Assembly: GCA_945859605.1 (NCBI GenBank)
Contig: OX243822.1
Coordinates: forward strand, 7,357,860 to 7,421,859
Direction: 5' to 3'
DNA: 64,000 bases
From: Lumbricus rubellus
Lineage: Eukaryota > Annelida > Clitellata > Crassiclitellata > Lumbricidae
Within the stretch, counting starts at the first letter, position 1. Each line of letters begins with the position of its first letter. Both the position numbers and the translations under genes were made by a program. Of this stretch, positions 36,083-48,639 are shown piece by piece. The notes beneath the pieces were generated by a model, which made no database searches, was not told the origin of the DNA, and worked only from the letters and a program-made list of their open reading frames with translations.

Positions 36083-37050
36083 TAGAGGAAGGTTGCCAAA
36101 GATGGACCCCCTAAAGATGATCGTCCGTTTTTGCCACATATTATGAGAAAATAATTGTGCAACAGGGTCGTTACATAGATTAGGTATTGATACACCATTG
36201 GATTCAATAAAATTTTCATTTAAATAAATAGAATGGAAAAAAAGTTAAAAATAAAAAAAATGCATAAGTTGTCCATCTTAGGAGCATGGGCGCCAAAGAT
36301 GGACCATGCAAAAAATGTATTGTTAAGGGCGAAAAACAGCTTTAATTCATCAACCATTTCTTCTAAAATGAACTTACATTAACAGTGCAGGTTAGGCAAT
36401 TTTTAAATAAATAACATTCCGAAGAAAAAATTGATTTTTAAATTTTTATTAATAAAAAAAATAAAAAATAAAAAATAAAAAATTTAAACAAACAATTTTC
36501 AAAATTTTCTCACAGCTAAACACTGTCCATATCACTGTCTTTAATAAATTATAAATGCTAGCTTAGTAGGAAATATAGCAGTTAATTGCATTAGTAATAA
36601 TGAGCATCAAAGATGAATGGGCAGTTTTCATGCATATTTCCTAGTTGCCTAACATGGACCACACGTGTTTCATCTTAGGCAACTTGCACACACCCACTTA
36701 AAACTCATGATACCTTTAAAACAGTTGTGATATCGGATTTTCTGGTAGGGTATCCTGTGAAGAATTGAAAACCTTATTTTATAAGCCAATTCCAAACTTT
36801 CCAGCAGGTCCAGCCCCGATTTTATATTAATTTTACCCCCAATCTATTATTAGATCAAGCAGTGTCAATTCACGTTTTGTCTGTTTTCTCGGTGGTTTTT
36901 CTGTATAGCGGATGTCTAATTATTTCATTCAAGCTATCTTGTGTCCTGTTAGATACGACAACATCACATGACAGTCCAGTTTCATTCCTTCTGGCCAATC
37001 ATCGGGTGGTCCATCTTTGGCGCTGGTCCATGTTTGGCAACCTTCCCCTA
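36083..37050. mobile_element. TA-flanked MITE, AGGTTGCCAAAGATGGACC ends
   Basis: The left TAGAGGAAGGTTGCCAAAGA and the right end (reverse complement TAGGGGAAGGTTGCCAAACA) are inverted repeats followed by TGGACC, both starting at TA. It is 968 bp and AT-rich, with no transposase. Tc1/mariner or pogo type by TA target. Confidence 0.75.
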
Positions 37051-37247
37051 CTCTGTTATAATGTTATCTAATTGCTGATAAAAATAGTGGTTTAAGATCT
37101 CAATAAATATAAGTATAATGTGGGGCGTGTTGGTGTAGTGGCGGCGTTGCGTCAGTGCATTGGGGCCAGAGAGTTTAAGGTTCGATTCCACCTCAAGTCG
37201 CCGCGTATTCATAGGGACCTTGAGCAAGTTCTTCAATCGCAATTGCT

Positions 37248-38487
37248 CCGGTGTAAAGGTTTCAAATTACCCCCTCCTAAACATTACCCCCCGGTAACTT
37301 GAAACCGGTCTCAGATTACCCCCGGAAACTAGATTTGCATCAATCATCGCATTTATTGCACTAATAAAATCAGAAAAATCATCCCGCTTCTTGTTTTGGT
37401 CTGCAGAATATCATCCGTCATCCCACTTCGTGTTTTGTTATCAATATTTTGATCCGAAAAAAATTAATAGCCTCGAAAACATTTTCTCCATTGTAACTTC
37501 AGCTAGGGTTACCATGCGTCCGGGTTTCCCCGGACATGTCCTCTTTTTTGGCCTCTGTCCGGGGCGTCCGGGCTGCTTTCGAAAAATATGGCTTTTGTCC
37601 GGGTTTTTCCCCGCCTGTTCCCGATCGATCGATCTTACCTAATTTTCGGGAAAGTAAGTCCTTTCCGTGTTATATACTATTCCGTTCCGTGAACTAAACG
37701 CGCGTTCCAGCAATATTTAGGTAAATGGCATGGGTACCATAGGACTTCCGGTTCCTGAGGCGGTTTTTTCAAACGCATAAATATAACGCTAGGTAGGCCT
37801 ACACTGTACAATGTACATAATGGTAATGGTAAATAAAAATATAATAATTAATATATTCAAATTCACGAAAAAATTGAAAAAAAGCCGAAATGTGAGTATT
37901 TACAGACGCACTGAAAACCCAATGCACAGGTTTTCTCAGCAGTCAGCCTATTGCTGAAGGCCATCAGTTTTTGGGCTGAGCCCCAAACTCAGTCTCTGGT
38001 AAGTAAGTAAGTGCGTAAGTAAGAAATTCACTGTGTTGTTTCTGTGTACAGTCAGTGACAGACTGACAGTAATGTAATGTGTACTGAACTGAAGTACTGA
38101 ACACTGGCTCAATAAACCATGTACAATAAAAACAGTATTTTGTGTAGTTTAAAGTTACCTTTGTTGTACAACACTTGACATTGGTTTAGCACTATGAAGC
38201 TAGGAGCGCGCTACGAGATGGTAACCGAATGAACATTTTGTGTGTCCTCTTTTTTATCTGAGCACTTATGGTAACCCTAACTTCAGCGGCGATTAGTATT
38301 TTAGTTACAGATGAAAATATTGATAACAAACCACGAAGTGGGATGACGGATGAAAATCTTTAGACCAAAACAAGAAGCGGGATGATTTTTTCGATTATTT
38401 TAGTGCAATAAATGCGATGATTGGTCCAATTTACAGTTTTCAGGGGGGTAATGTTTAGGAGGGGGTAATCTGAAACCTTTACATCGG
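37248..38487. mobile_element. Foldback element (second whole copy) interrupted by hAT MITE
   Basis: Left arm from CCGGTGTAAAGGTTTCAAAT, right arm ending AACCTTTACATCGG. The loop lies in the opposite orientation to that at 25183. It sits at the same position in the SINE (after CAATCGCAATTGCT) as the 25183 copy. Confidence 0.85.
37504..38279. mobile_element. hAT-like MITE, 776 bp, target duplication ACTTCAGC
   Basis: The ends are TAGGGTTACCATGCGTCCGG and TTATGGTAACCCTA, with identical ACTTCAGC at 37496-37503 and 38280-38287. No transposase. Confidence 0.9.
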
Positions 38488-38585
38488 CGCTTTGACGTGA
38501 AACTCCGATGCAGTGTCTGCGCTGTGTTCGGGAGCGGTTATGAGTAGTGGCTTGAAGGGGCACTATCAGAATTGTTAAATAAATA

Positions 38586-40082
38586 AATAGGTATAATTGC
38601 AATAACTGATGATGGAAGTTCATTCCATAGAGGGACCTTTGCAGGCAAATAATCTAGATTGATCCACAGGAATGCCTTCGACATTAGACTTGTAAGGTTC
38701 AAGCGAAGATTAAGAATAAACGTGAGAGAAGCAGATCGTGAAAGAAGAACGATTAGAAATTCTGAGTTATATGGTAAGGAGGAAACGGAAACCGAATTCA
38801 AGAGCAAGAGCAATGGGAAAAGAAGGAGGAATGAAGAAGAAACAAGAATACCCATTGCCGCATCAGACCTGTGAAGACACACTGGCCTACTTTAACTTCG
38901 TAATTTCTGTAGCGTCGCAATTAAACTACGCCAGTCAGAAGACGTTGTTCCATGATCTAAACAAAGCCGCTTTACAGAAGATAGTTGCAGATGGTCATTG
39001 ACAATCTGGCAGACAACAGAGACCGGAAGACAGACCACAGATTAAGGCATGAGACTCTGAAGATGATGATGTCATCTTAAGATGTGAATCCGTCGTTTGG
39101 GGTCTACGTGTTTGCGTGTGCCCACCACTGGTTGCTCTGCTATTTTCTGAACTACGTGTTGTTAATTTTCTATTATTTAGAGTTTGCAGCATCCTCATCA
39201 ACTGTTAATATAATTGGTCGATGGAAGGTTTCTGCTGGTCACTTCCTAGTAAGACAATCTGTAATAACAACGAGTTGTCTAACCCTTGTATACGATTACA
39301 GCAGAGAATGTGAGCAAAATATGTGAATGAATGAGCGTCGGTGGAATACCACGCCATCTAGAGTCAAGTTGACGATTGATCTACCGTATTTTTTATCCGA
39401 CGGTAAGGAGCCACATTTGAGGAGCTTAAGATGAAGTCATGTCGTCGGATTGCGCCATCAAAATAAACAGCCTATACCTGCATAAGCACTCAATGCAAGT
39501 CAATAATTATTGTTCTACAGAGTCGTGAAGCGTTGTCTTTAAATTTCTCAATTCAGAGACCGTTTCTTGATTCAACAACAACAACAACCGATATAAAATT
39601 ATTGCGTAACAATTAATAACAATTAATATACTGTAAGCAACAATTGACGACCTCAATCGATCAACAATCTAGATAGGTGCAGAGCTTCCGCTAAACACTA
39701 GGAGTGAGTCTACATAAATTGTTTTTGTCTAAGAATCCCAACTGAACAGCAGGCCTAATCGACAAAAATATTTATCTTCTCACAAAATATTCAGAAACTC
39801 TGAAAGAATCCTACCAAGAACTTTCTGCCCTATAATAGGTTTATCCTATAATCAGGACACATTTAGAACGCCATCTCATGACAATCTAACAATAATTTTC
39901 CTGTTGAATAATTATCACAACCAACCTCTCACATCGAGTATGGTAATAACAGTTACTATAGTCTACTAAATGTATATCATAATGTCGCGTACAGTACGCT
40001 TGAACTCGCGAATAATGAATCTGGATTATACAATCATGTACATTTACCATTAAAATGTTCGGCTCAAAAACAGTAATTCAGA
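38586..40082. other. Intergenic DNA, no gene supported
   Basis: Short overlapping frames occur at 38538-39326 on both strands. On the minus strand VPLWNELPSSVIAI near 38630 resembles the LWNSLP motif near the C-terminus of some LINE proteins, so a LINE tail scrap is possible. Nothing else was recognised. Confidence 0.4.
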
Positions 40083-41063
40083 CTAAGCAAGGTTCATCCA
40101 AACTTCCAAACTCTGCTCTGCTTCTTCCCAAGTTATTTGTTGCCAAGCTTCCGGTATCTTTGGACACGAGGCCTCATAGTGCTGGGCAAGTTCTTCTGCA
40201 AACTGGACCATGAACCATTTCCAATATAGAGAAGCATTATAGTCTTGGCTATATGGAATATCCCAGTTTTTACACTCCGGTAAATCTCTGTAGTTTTTGA
40301 ATGAGTGGTAATTCAACTTGAACAATTTTTGATACCATCTGTTACTTGTTTGCACGGTGGCCTTCGTTCTGATATCTACTCGAGTACCAACCAAAGTTTG
40401 ACAAGTATCCACGGATAGTTTTCCTCGCTTTCTACGTCTTTTTTCAGCTGCATCGACAGTTTCTTGTGTATGTGCAAGCAAACCCCAGATATCTATCGTG
40501 CCACTCACACCCATTGGATAATGATAAGCAAGATGATCTCCAGCATGCTGTTGCAGTGATTGAGCACAGGGAGCTGAACAGAAAGGACATTTCTCTCGAC
40601 ATCCCAGCATCTGCTCCAACACCGTGCGAAGTGCAGCTCTGTTGTTTTCGCCGACGAGCGTGTCGAATGAGGAATTAGCATTGTTGAGAAAGTCAGCGTA
40701 TAAATCATCGACTCCTACTAATACTGCCTCTATTATGCTTTGCGATATGCTAATTCCGAAATAGATTTCACCTGTTACGTTCATGAAGTCTTTGAAAATG
40801 CCAACACATTTTTCCGAACATCCTTCGCAATGTGCCATTGCATACCTCAGACCATTTTTAGCTTTCTGCACATAATTGCCGATGTCATGTTTAATCATTT
40901 TCTGAAAATCAGTTTCAGATGCGTTTTCTTTAGTCAATATTTCTCTCAAAAACTTCAATATCATATCAAGATAGAAGTTTTCACTGGTTTCTAATTCAGC
41001 AAGCTTAAGATAAAGCATGAACTCTATAAAAATGTCCTGCTTTTCTGTTTTTGAGAGAGTTAA

Positions 41064-41584
41064 CCCATTAATGCCCAACTTTTTTTTTGGATCTCAAACA
41101 CAATTTAAGGTAAAATCACATGCCAGAACACAAAAAATAGCTTCAGTTTTGATTGTTTTGCTGCAGTTTTGTCCTAATATGGTTTTGAAATCATGTTCCA
41201 CTTGTGGAACATTGGGCACTTGCAATACCGATTATTTATTATATGCCACTTCAACATTGCATGGTCTCCGTCGGTATCCGGACATTACCCCACTGCCATT
41301 ACCCCACTGCCATTACCCCCCCGACCATTACCCCCGTAGGACATTACTCCCTGCCATTACCCCACTGCCATTACCCCGACCAATAACCCCGCAGGACATT
41401 ACCCCCCCGCCATTACCCTCGCCTGTTCACCTTTGGAGCCAGTTTATGTATGTATGCATGTATGTATACATGTATATAATGTATGTATGCATGTATGTAT
41501 GTATATATGCATGTCATGCATGCATGTATGTTTGTATGTAGGCCTATGTATGTATGTATGTATGTATGTATGTATGTATGTTTG

Positions 41585-41616
<32 letters not shown>

Positions 41617-42358
41617 CAAGTGATATGTATGTTCGTATGTGTTTATATATGTATTTATGTATTCATACATACAAACATACAAACATGTATGTAAGCATAA
41701 ACATACATTCATAACGTACGTAAGTACATACGTACGTACGTACATATGCACATACATACATAGTTACCTACATACTTACATACAAATTTACACACATACT
41801 TACATACTTACTTACATTCGTCCTTACATACTTACTTACATACATACATACATACGTACATACATACGCACACTCATACTTACCTGGTACACACCTACAT
41901 ACATGCTGTTATACATACTAACATACAGGTACATGCATACATAAACTGGACCTAAATGTAAACAGTCCAGGTATTGCTAGTGCCCAATGTTCCACAAGTG
42001 GAACATGTCAGACATTCGGTGTTTATAATAAACCAGTGGTTTTAAATCAATATATGCTGAATAGAGAGTGCTCATAAGACAGGAAACATCAAATTAAAAC
42101 AAATCTTACAGTTGTGGATAGCTTACCTCTTTTTTCCTGCGATTGAAACAAACGACAATTTATAATTGAACGTTTACATACTTACAAACACTGAGAAAAC
42201 ACTTATTTATCGCTCAACTTGGTAAACCAAAGATGAAATTATAAACACCAACTTAGACCAACAATTATATGTAGCATACAAGAAAAAAAATAAAGTACAG
42301 GCCGTGGCCACGACTTTTAGTGGAATGTTCCACAAGTGGAACATTAGGCACTAATGGG
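41064..42358. mobile_element. piggyBac-like TTAA MITE, 1.3 kb (copy B), inside GTPase copy 3
   Basis: TTAA at 41060-41063 and 42359-42362; ends CCCATTAATGCCCAA and TTAGGCACTAATGGG. Same plan as copy A at 19357: CATTACCCC minisatellite, (TATG)n, (CATA)n, and TGTTCCAC-TT-GTGGAACA inverted words. Removal with one TTAA restores the GTPase frame at NLTLSKTEK. Confidence 0.93.
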
Positions 42359-44287
42359 TTAAATTGCGAGTCTTTAGACCAAGGTCTGTTAGAATCGCTG
42401 TTAGAAAGGCGCGTTTAGACTTAAACGTAGGATTTATGTTGTCTTCGTTGCACACTTCTGCTTTTATTAGTTCACCGAGATTTTTAACGAAAGACATTTT
42501 CGCGATGTCGAAGATTTGTTGGCTGCTACTAGATATTTCGGACGCCGCTCGAATAAAACTGACGGACCTAATATAGCGTTCATTGATGTCGGCCAGCGGA
42601 TCGGTCACTGAAATGAATCCCTTACTGTTTTCCAGAGATCGGCAGTACATATAATGACAGGTGAATGTTAAGAATTTAGTCGTGTAATCGCGGGTAAAGT
42701 GATATCCAGTAGGCAGGACTGATAACATTTCTTTATTTTCGGCACCAACTTCATCCCCGGTCCTTAAGATTCCCAACAGCTGACCGACTTCGATCAGAAT
42801 CCCATTTAGGCCTTCTTGGAAAACCGTGAAATCAATGTCTCTTTGATTTTTAAACTGCAACTCCCACTTTTTATGTGCATCTTGAAGACTGCTCATAGCA
42901 TCAAAAACAGGCGAGTTGGAATGCTCCAAATCTCTCAGCTTTTCGTCTTGAACAATATCATGTTCAGTTACTTGCGGCATATCAACAACTATGGATGTCT
43001 TAAAAATGTCTTTAAAATCAACATTTTCCAAATTCAGGTTCCCTTTCTGTAAGCTTAAAAATGGTTGTATTAATGCTTCAACTGCTACTTTAATTTCACT
43101 TTCTGCAATCCTCATTCTCTCATCTACTAACATTTTATTGTCAGCAATAATCTGCAACCATGATTCCTCGAACATTTTAATGTCCGTTTTATTCAATGTG
43201 TCTCTTTGTAACTCATGAGTACGCTTTTCCAAATCAGCAAGTTTAGCTTTCAAGTCTTTTACTCGTTGGTTGTTTTCATATTCGAGTTTTCTCCTACAAA
43301 GCAGTTTCGCAATTTCCATTTCCTTCCTAATACGATGAAGTTCTCCCTGTTTTATTTCAATTAGAAAATCTTCATGCTGTTTCCTTGAAGCTACACGTAA
43401 ACCAATTTCATTGAAAGCGACTTCCAAATTGGTTTTCATATTTGTGAAATTCTTCTCTACAGCAGCGCTCACATCTCTGAATTTTCTTTTCATTTCTGGA
43501 CTCAATTCTTCAATGCGTTTGACAGAATCTAGGGAACAGCGACTATTTACCTGTCCACGTTTGTTTAGATTCTTGAAGCGGCCAACCTGGTGAAATATTC
43601 TATCGTTTAGGATCGCATTTGATATTATCTCCTGTGTATTTCTAAAACAAAGCACAAAGTCGTTATGAAGCATCGCATTCCACAGATCTGACAAGCGAAG
43701 AAAAAACCCTGAGATTTTCAATTTTGAAGGATTCTCTTTCATCATTTGCAACAGGTGTTGTCCTAACTCGTTTGTTTTTTCAATGTAGTATTGGCTTATT
43801 CTTGCTTTGGAGGCTGACCATTCCATAAATCCGGAAAATACCAGGACTGTGAACCTGGAACATACTTGATAACTTGATTAAATTTGGTTATATCCGTGAA
43901 ACCTTCTTTTTTAGCAGCTGCCGCGATTGCATTGTCTAAAAGCCTTAGGTGCCTTACTTGACCCAAACGATTCTTTTCTTCTGCATCAGCAGCCGGAACA
44001 TTCTGATGTACAAACATGCATCTTGGCATCAACTCCAATTCAGCATTGGTTTTTCTTATACGAATTAAGCCATGTGCAACAACCTGTAGAATGTATTTCA
44101 TTTCTGCCCAGTTTTCTCCTTTCATGTTGATTATTGTAGCATCGGCCAATCCAATGGCTAAAGTAGCCAATTCGCTGTCTCTGAAAGTCGAGTTTTCAGC
44201 AAACTTTGAGGATCCAAGACCTTCTGTGTCCACAACGAGAACGTAATCGTATTGCACATTCAGACTATCTTTAGCAACATGAATTAA

Positions 44288-45120
44288 CCCTTATAGGGTA
44301 ACCGGGGGGTAAATAATAACCCCCAGCCTACTTTTTTTCATATACTTTTTTTGAATAAAAGAAAACAGACTTTTGCTTTTGTGACTTTTCCTAAATATGT
44401 TTTTTCTTCACAATGTCGTTTTCAGCTGTGCCAAATTGCGCTGCCACCTAGCGGTAGACTAGTGTGAAAAGTAAGGTTTCATATTCCAGTACTGGATAAA
44501 TCATTTCTACACTATGTAGATGTAAGCATAGTAGTTGATAGAAGTGAATTGTTGGAGATATGTTGTTCTTGTATTTTTGCATATGAATTAGCCATTCTTT
44601 GCTGTATGATTTCTGTTTCAGGTTGCATTATATTAGTGTAGATTACTTACTTTTGCATAAAGCTATCGAAAGAAATAGGTGATTCCGACGCCACAAAAGG
44701 CGCCGTGGACTCATTCGACCAGGAAACAAAGGGATACACTTGCAGTTACAGGACCAGAAGATGGCCTCTTCTATTTCTTGGTTGATGCAGCAGCGCTCAA
44801 CGCATATATCATAATTATAGAAGTTGCAGAATCCAACATGGCGAGATCACTCACATTAATTAGGCCTACGTTTGGACAAGCGCCGTGTGTTCCTGCTAGA
44901 AGTTGGTCGTGAGCTAATCAGACCTCTTATAATCACGAGTCATCATTTTTATTCAAGATTTGTTACTCATTACGTTCAACAATGTCCTGGTCTATCATAT
45001 AAATTAAACAGGACCGAAATTGGTTAAACATTTCCATAGATTTGACGAAAATAAATTGGGGGTATTTTTTTACCCCCGGTTACCAACAACTGTAACCGAA
45101 AAGGGGTTACCCTATAAGGG
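44288..45120. mobile_element. piggyBac-like TTAA MITE, 833 bp, inside GTPase copy 3
   Basis: TTAA at 44284-44287 and 45121-45124 with perfect 16-bp inverted ends CCCTTATAGGGTAACC. A second inner inverted pair of GGGGGTA/TACCCCC words sits next to them. No transposase. Insertion lies between the P-loop and DTEG motifs; removal with one TTAA rejoins CHLIHV in frame. Confidence 0.93.
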
Positions 45121-47385
45121 TTAAGTGACAGTAAATTCCTTTTGTGCATCGTCCAGAGCTCACTGGAAATTGAAGACCAAAAAGAGCATTCAGCAGAGTT
45201 GACTTTCCAGAGCTTTGAACTCCAACTATCGATAAAACAAATACCTTTGCGTTGTTAGTCATGAGTTTTACTTGATTGAAGACCGCTTTCAGCCAAGTTA
45301 TTGGAACATTTGAAGCATCACCGTCCATCAATTCCAGTGACTGACCCTTCAGAAGGAGTCCAGCCATAATTGTAGGGAAATTGCGTATAACGTCCGGCGT
45401 TAAACGTGTCTTCTTGAACACTTCTTTCATACGAATTTCTTCTGAAATCATTGCTTCATACATCTGTCCATGCTCACGATGAAAGTGCTCCAAACCAATG
45501 ACGCTGTTTGCTATTTTCAACTCAATATGACGTGGTTCGTCATCACATTCCTCATCATTTGACTGTTGCGGATCGTTTTCTTGTTTTCCTTTTTTATATT
45601 CGTCCATTATATTTGATGCCATAACTCGACTTCTTGCTTCTAATTTTACCCTGCAAGAATTCAGGTAGTGCAATAGAGTCTTATCATGCAAACTCTGAAA
45701 CTGCTGGGAAAATGTTAGAGATATTTTGCTTTGTCGAATAAGGCAGCGACATTGTAGTTTTCTTTGGTCTCTTTTTTCTTTCTCTTTATTTGCGATAAAA
45801 TATTCGTCCTGACTTTTGTCTTGTGGCTTCATTCGCTGTTCACGTTCAAGTTTTCCAATTTGTTTCCAGGGTTCCCCTTGTAAGGGAAGTATCATTGGTT
45901 TGCAATCCGACGGTTGCTTTAAAACTAAATCGACAAATTTGTCTGCAGCTGCTTTGCTTAATTTGTATTCCAACTTATCTTCGTCAAGCAAAACCCCCAA
46001 ACTCTTATGTTTGTGGATGATATTTGCATATGTGGTGATTTGGCCCAGAACTTTATGTTCTGATTTTAAAAATTTGGAAATTGTTTTTCTTAATTCGTTC
46101 GTAATGTCAACGTAACTCATTTCCCCTCCGACACTCCAGTTGTTTTTCAATGCAGAAATTACACCATGACCACGGCTATCGTTCCACAGTTCGATATTTG
46201 TTACCTCGTCCAAATCAGGAGATTCAGATGAAATGCAAAATAAAATGAATTTTGTTTGTGACAAGTCAAGAGCCTTTAGGACATTTTCATACAGTTCCGT
46301 AAATGGTTGTAACGCATTAACCATAACGACAGTCAGCGTTGATGACTGACACAGAAATTTAGTTTGCTCTGGATAACTTTTTGCATCTCCACAAAGATTC
46401 ATTGCTGTGAAAAATCTACAGTTGAATTCTTTTTCAGAGGCTGTTGATGACTGAAACCAGGCAGCCTCTATGGATCCGTTTGATACTGATCGGCTGGCAG
46501 AACCGTCAGCACAGTCTCTGTGAAAGAATGTATTAAAAGAGTTGAGATTGAGAAGGTCATTTACCAGCTTTGATTTGGATCTGTGCAGGTCACCAATGCG
46601 AATAAATGACACAATTGGGTTTTTTATTTCAATTAATGGATCAGTCGATAAATCTGGTAGACCTACTTCAGAAACGAGGCTTTTCAGAGCCAAAAGCAGC
46701 AACGTATGTGAACCAGTTACCACGCCTGGAAGCAATATCGGAATACTTATTTTATTGGCAAACATTTTCTCAACCAGAGCCTGTCTGAGAAAGTCGTCGC
46801 AACAATTCATTACAACGACCAATAAATCCATTGGATGCAGTTTTAGTCTTTTAGCGTTCACTGAGGGTGGTCTATCGTTGCCTTTCTTCGGTGATCTGAC
46901 TTTATCTGAAACGCACTGACCGCTGGTATCGGTTTCTGTGTTGTTCAGACGCTCATTTATTTCACTTGTAACCGAAACCACTGCCGAGGAATCGAACGTA
47001 AGTATTCTCCTCACAATTTCAAGGCCGTACTGCTCTTGACAACCATTCTGAGATATTCCGCGCAACTTGATTGCTTCACTGAACGAAAGTTTCTGAGGAT
47101 AGTAGTCGGTCAACTTTAGTTCATTCAGAAGATCAATTGAAGCCATTTTTCAGAGGGGAATAGCTACAATAAATTGCAAATGTTAAGAAGCCTGTAAATA
47201 TGACATCGTGATGGCAGAATGGCAGGATTCTTTGGCAAACGGGCTCTCAATTAGGAAACACTTTCAGTTTTCACCTTGATCCCACTATCCCCTTCAAAAC
47301 TGTTGAGACTTTTATTTTACAGGACGTTATGAAAACTTAAGACTTTATGAGTACGCGTTTGTTTGGAAACATAAATTTCTGCGAT

Positions 47386-47612
47386 ATTATATTGTTTGTA
47401 TGTGCACTTGTTATAGCGCCCCTTCAAGCTCTTCCTACTCAGAGGCGCTCTCGAATGCAGAGCGGACACTGCATCGAAGTTTCTCGGCGAAGCGCTGAGC
47501 AATTGTGGGTGAAGGACTTGCCGAAGGTCCTTACGCGGCGAGGTGGATTCGAACCTCGAACCTTCTGGCTCCAAGGCAACGACGTCACCACTACACCACC
47601 GCGCCCTACACT
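47386..47612 (-). repeat. tRNA-derived SINE
   Basis: On the minus strand GGGCGCGGTGGTGTAGTGGT, GGTTCGAATCCACC, CTTCGGCAAGTCC, TGCAGTGTCCGCTC and GGCGCTATAACAAGTGCACA. Same family as 12363, 55026 and 63451. Confidence 0.88.
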
Positions 47613-48630
47613 ATAATAATTATTGATAAGTCCATGAATAAGTAAGTCATATACTCCAATTCCAATTCCAGTTGGGAAGGCAACGGGTATGAACCTGCCT
47701 TCGGGTAGAGAACCATCATCATACTCCAATTCACAGTTGCAAGCTGCATTTTTAATTACAAACGACAGTAAGCTTATACATAAGCGTGGATATTCAGCGA
47801 TAAGAATAATAATGTGATGTAATGGTAGCCTCTAAACTTACTTGTTTACTTACTTGTCAATTGACAATCACATTAATTTCGGTTCCACTCTTGCACCCCT
47901 CTCTTCTTGGTTGCTTATTATATTTTATTATTATTCTTCTCTTTAAATGTGGACGCTTATAAGCTTATAATTATACTGTCGTTTCTAACTTACTATGCGG
48001 CCATTCAGTACCGCTCTTAGTGCGAGTACCCCGAAAGAAGACATAGGTTTTAGGAAGAGAGATATGTACAGGGTGGGTCAAAGAAGAATCACTCATCATG
48101 AATGTGACATAGTTTATTTGATAACAGTTATTTGAGATGCGACGTAATAATTACTTTTATAAGTTTTATTACTTGTTAGGCCTACTTTCTGTTGCGTTAT
48201 GTTTTTACACCTACAAAAAAGAGAGGGTGGACTCACTACAAATGATAATATGCTGTTTCAAATCTTTAAACGAAATTTGGTTTTTCAGCTCTTATGACAT
48301 CATGTTGACTGCATTTCTGTTGCCGGACTGTCGTTTTAAGTTCTGCACTATTTTGTTTCTTCAGTTGCTTTATTGTTGTTTGCATTTAAAGCTTCATTGG
48401 TGCGACTACAATTTTAATGTCAATCACTATTAGACGTAGGCTACGCTAAACCTACAATTATACAAGGTGCTATATTGCTAGGTGTGTGGTGGAACAATCC
48501 AAAATAACCATAGCTTTGAAGATTGAAATTGTTGTGCAGTCATAGAACCCTGGCTGTGCCTAAATTCTGTAAAAGATACCTTCCCATTAAATTATTTAGT
48601 GAATAGCTGCATTATAGCAGTGAAGATCTC
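47613..48630. other. Intergenic DNA, nothing recognised
   Basis: A Cys/Phe-rich 98-codon frame at 48137-48433 (+) has no recognisable similarity. No clear repeat ends. Confidence 0.4.
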
Positions 48631-48639
48631 AGTTCTCTA

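Larger units (their letters stand above)
37120..38585 (+). repeat. tRNA-derived SINE split by a foldback element
   Basis: The 5' part is 37120-37247 (GGGGCGTGTTGGTGTAGTGG, GGTTCGATTCCACC, GAGCAAGTTC) and the 3' part 38488-38585 (GACGTGAAACTCCGATGCAG, GGGAGCGGTTATGAGTAG). The intervening 1,240 nt is the foldback element with its own hAT insertion. Confidence 0.85.
40083..47146 (-). pseudogene. Very large inducible GTPase (VLIG/GVIN-like), copy 3, with two transposon insertions and a frameshift
   Basis: Coding pieces in order are 47146-45125, 44287 to about 43804, about 43803-42363, and 41063-40083. Ignoring the two TTAA elements, the pieces total about 1,642 codons, matching the other copies. 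The N-terminus (YYPQKLSFSEAIKLRG, HPMDLLVVVMNCCDDF) and P-loop GVQSSGKS (from residue 642) lie before the first insertion. DTEGLG and FVHQN follow it. The Cys cluster CREKCPFCSAPC lies after the second. Near 43803 one nucleotide is missing in the segment that other copies read as GSPPTARISQ, shifting the frame. No other stop was noticed. A splice acceptor (TTGTAG, AG at 47165-47164) lies 17 nt upstream of the ATG, but TGA sits in frame between them. Non-functional as read. Confidence 0.93.

Noticed and set aside
38659..39001. Arg/Glu/Lys-rich overlapping frames on +
   Set aside because: Low complexity; the opposite strand has a possible LINE tail motif, so a host gene is not supported.
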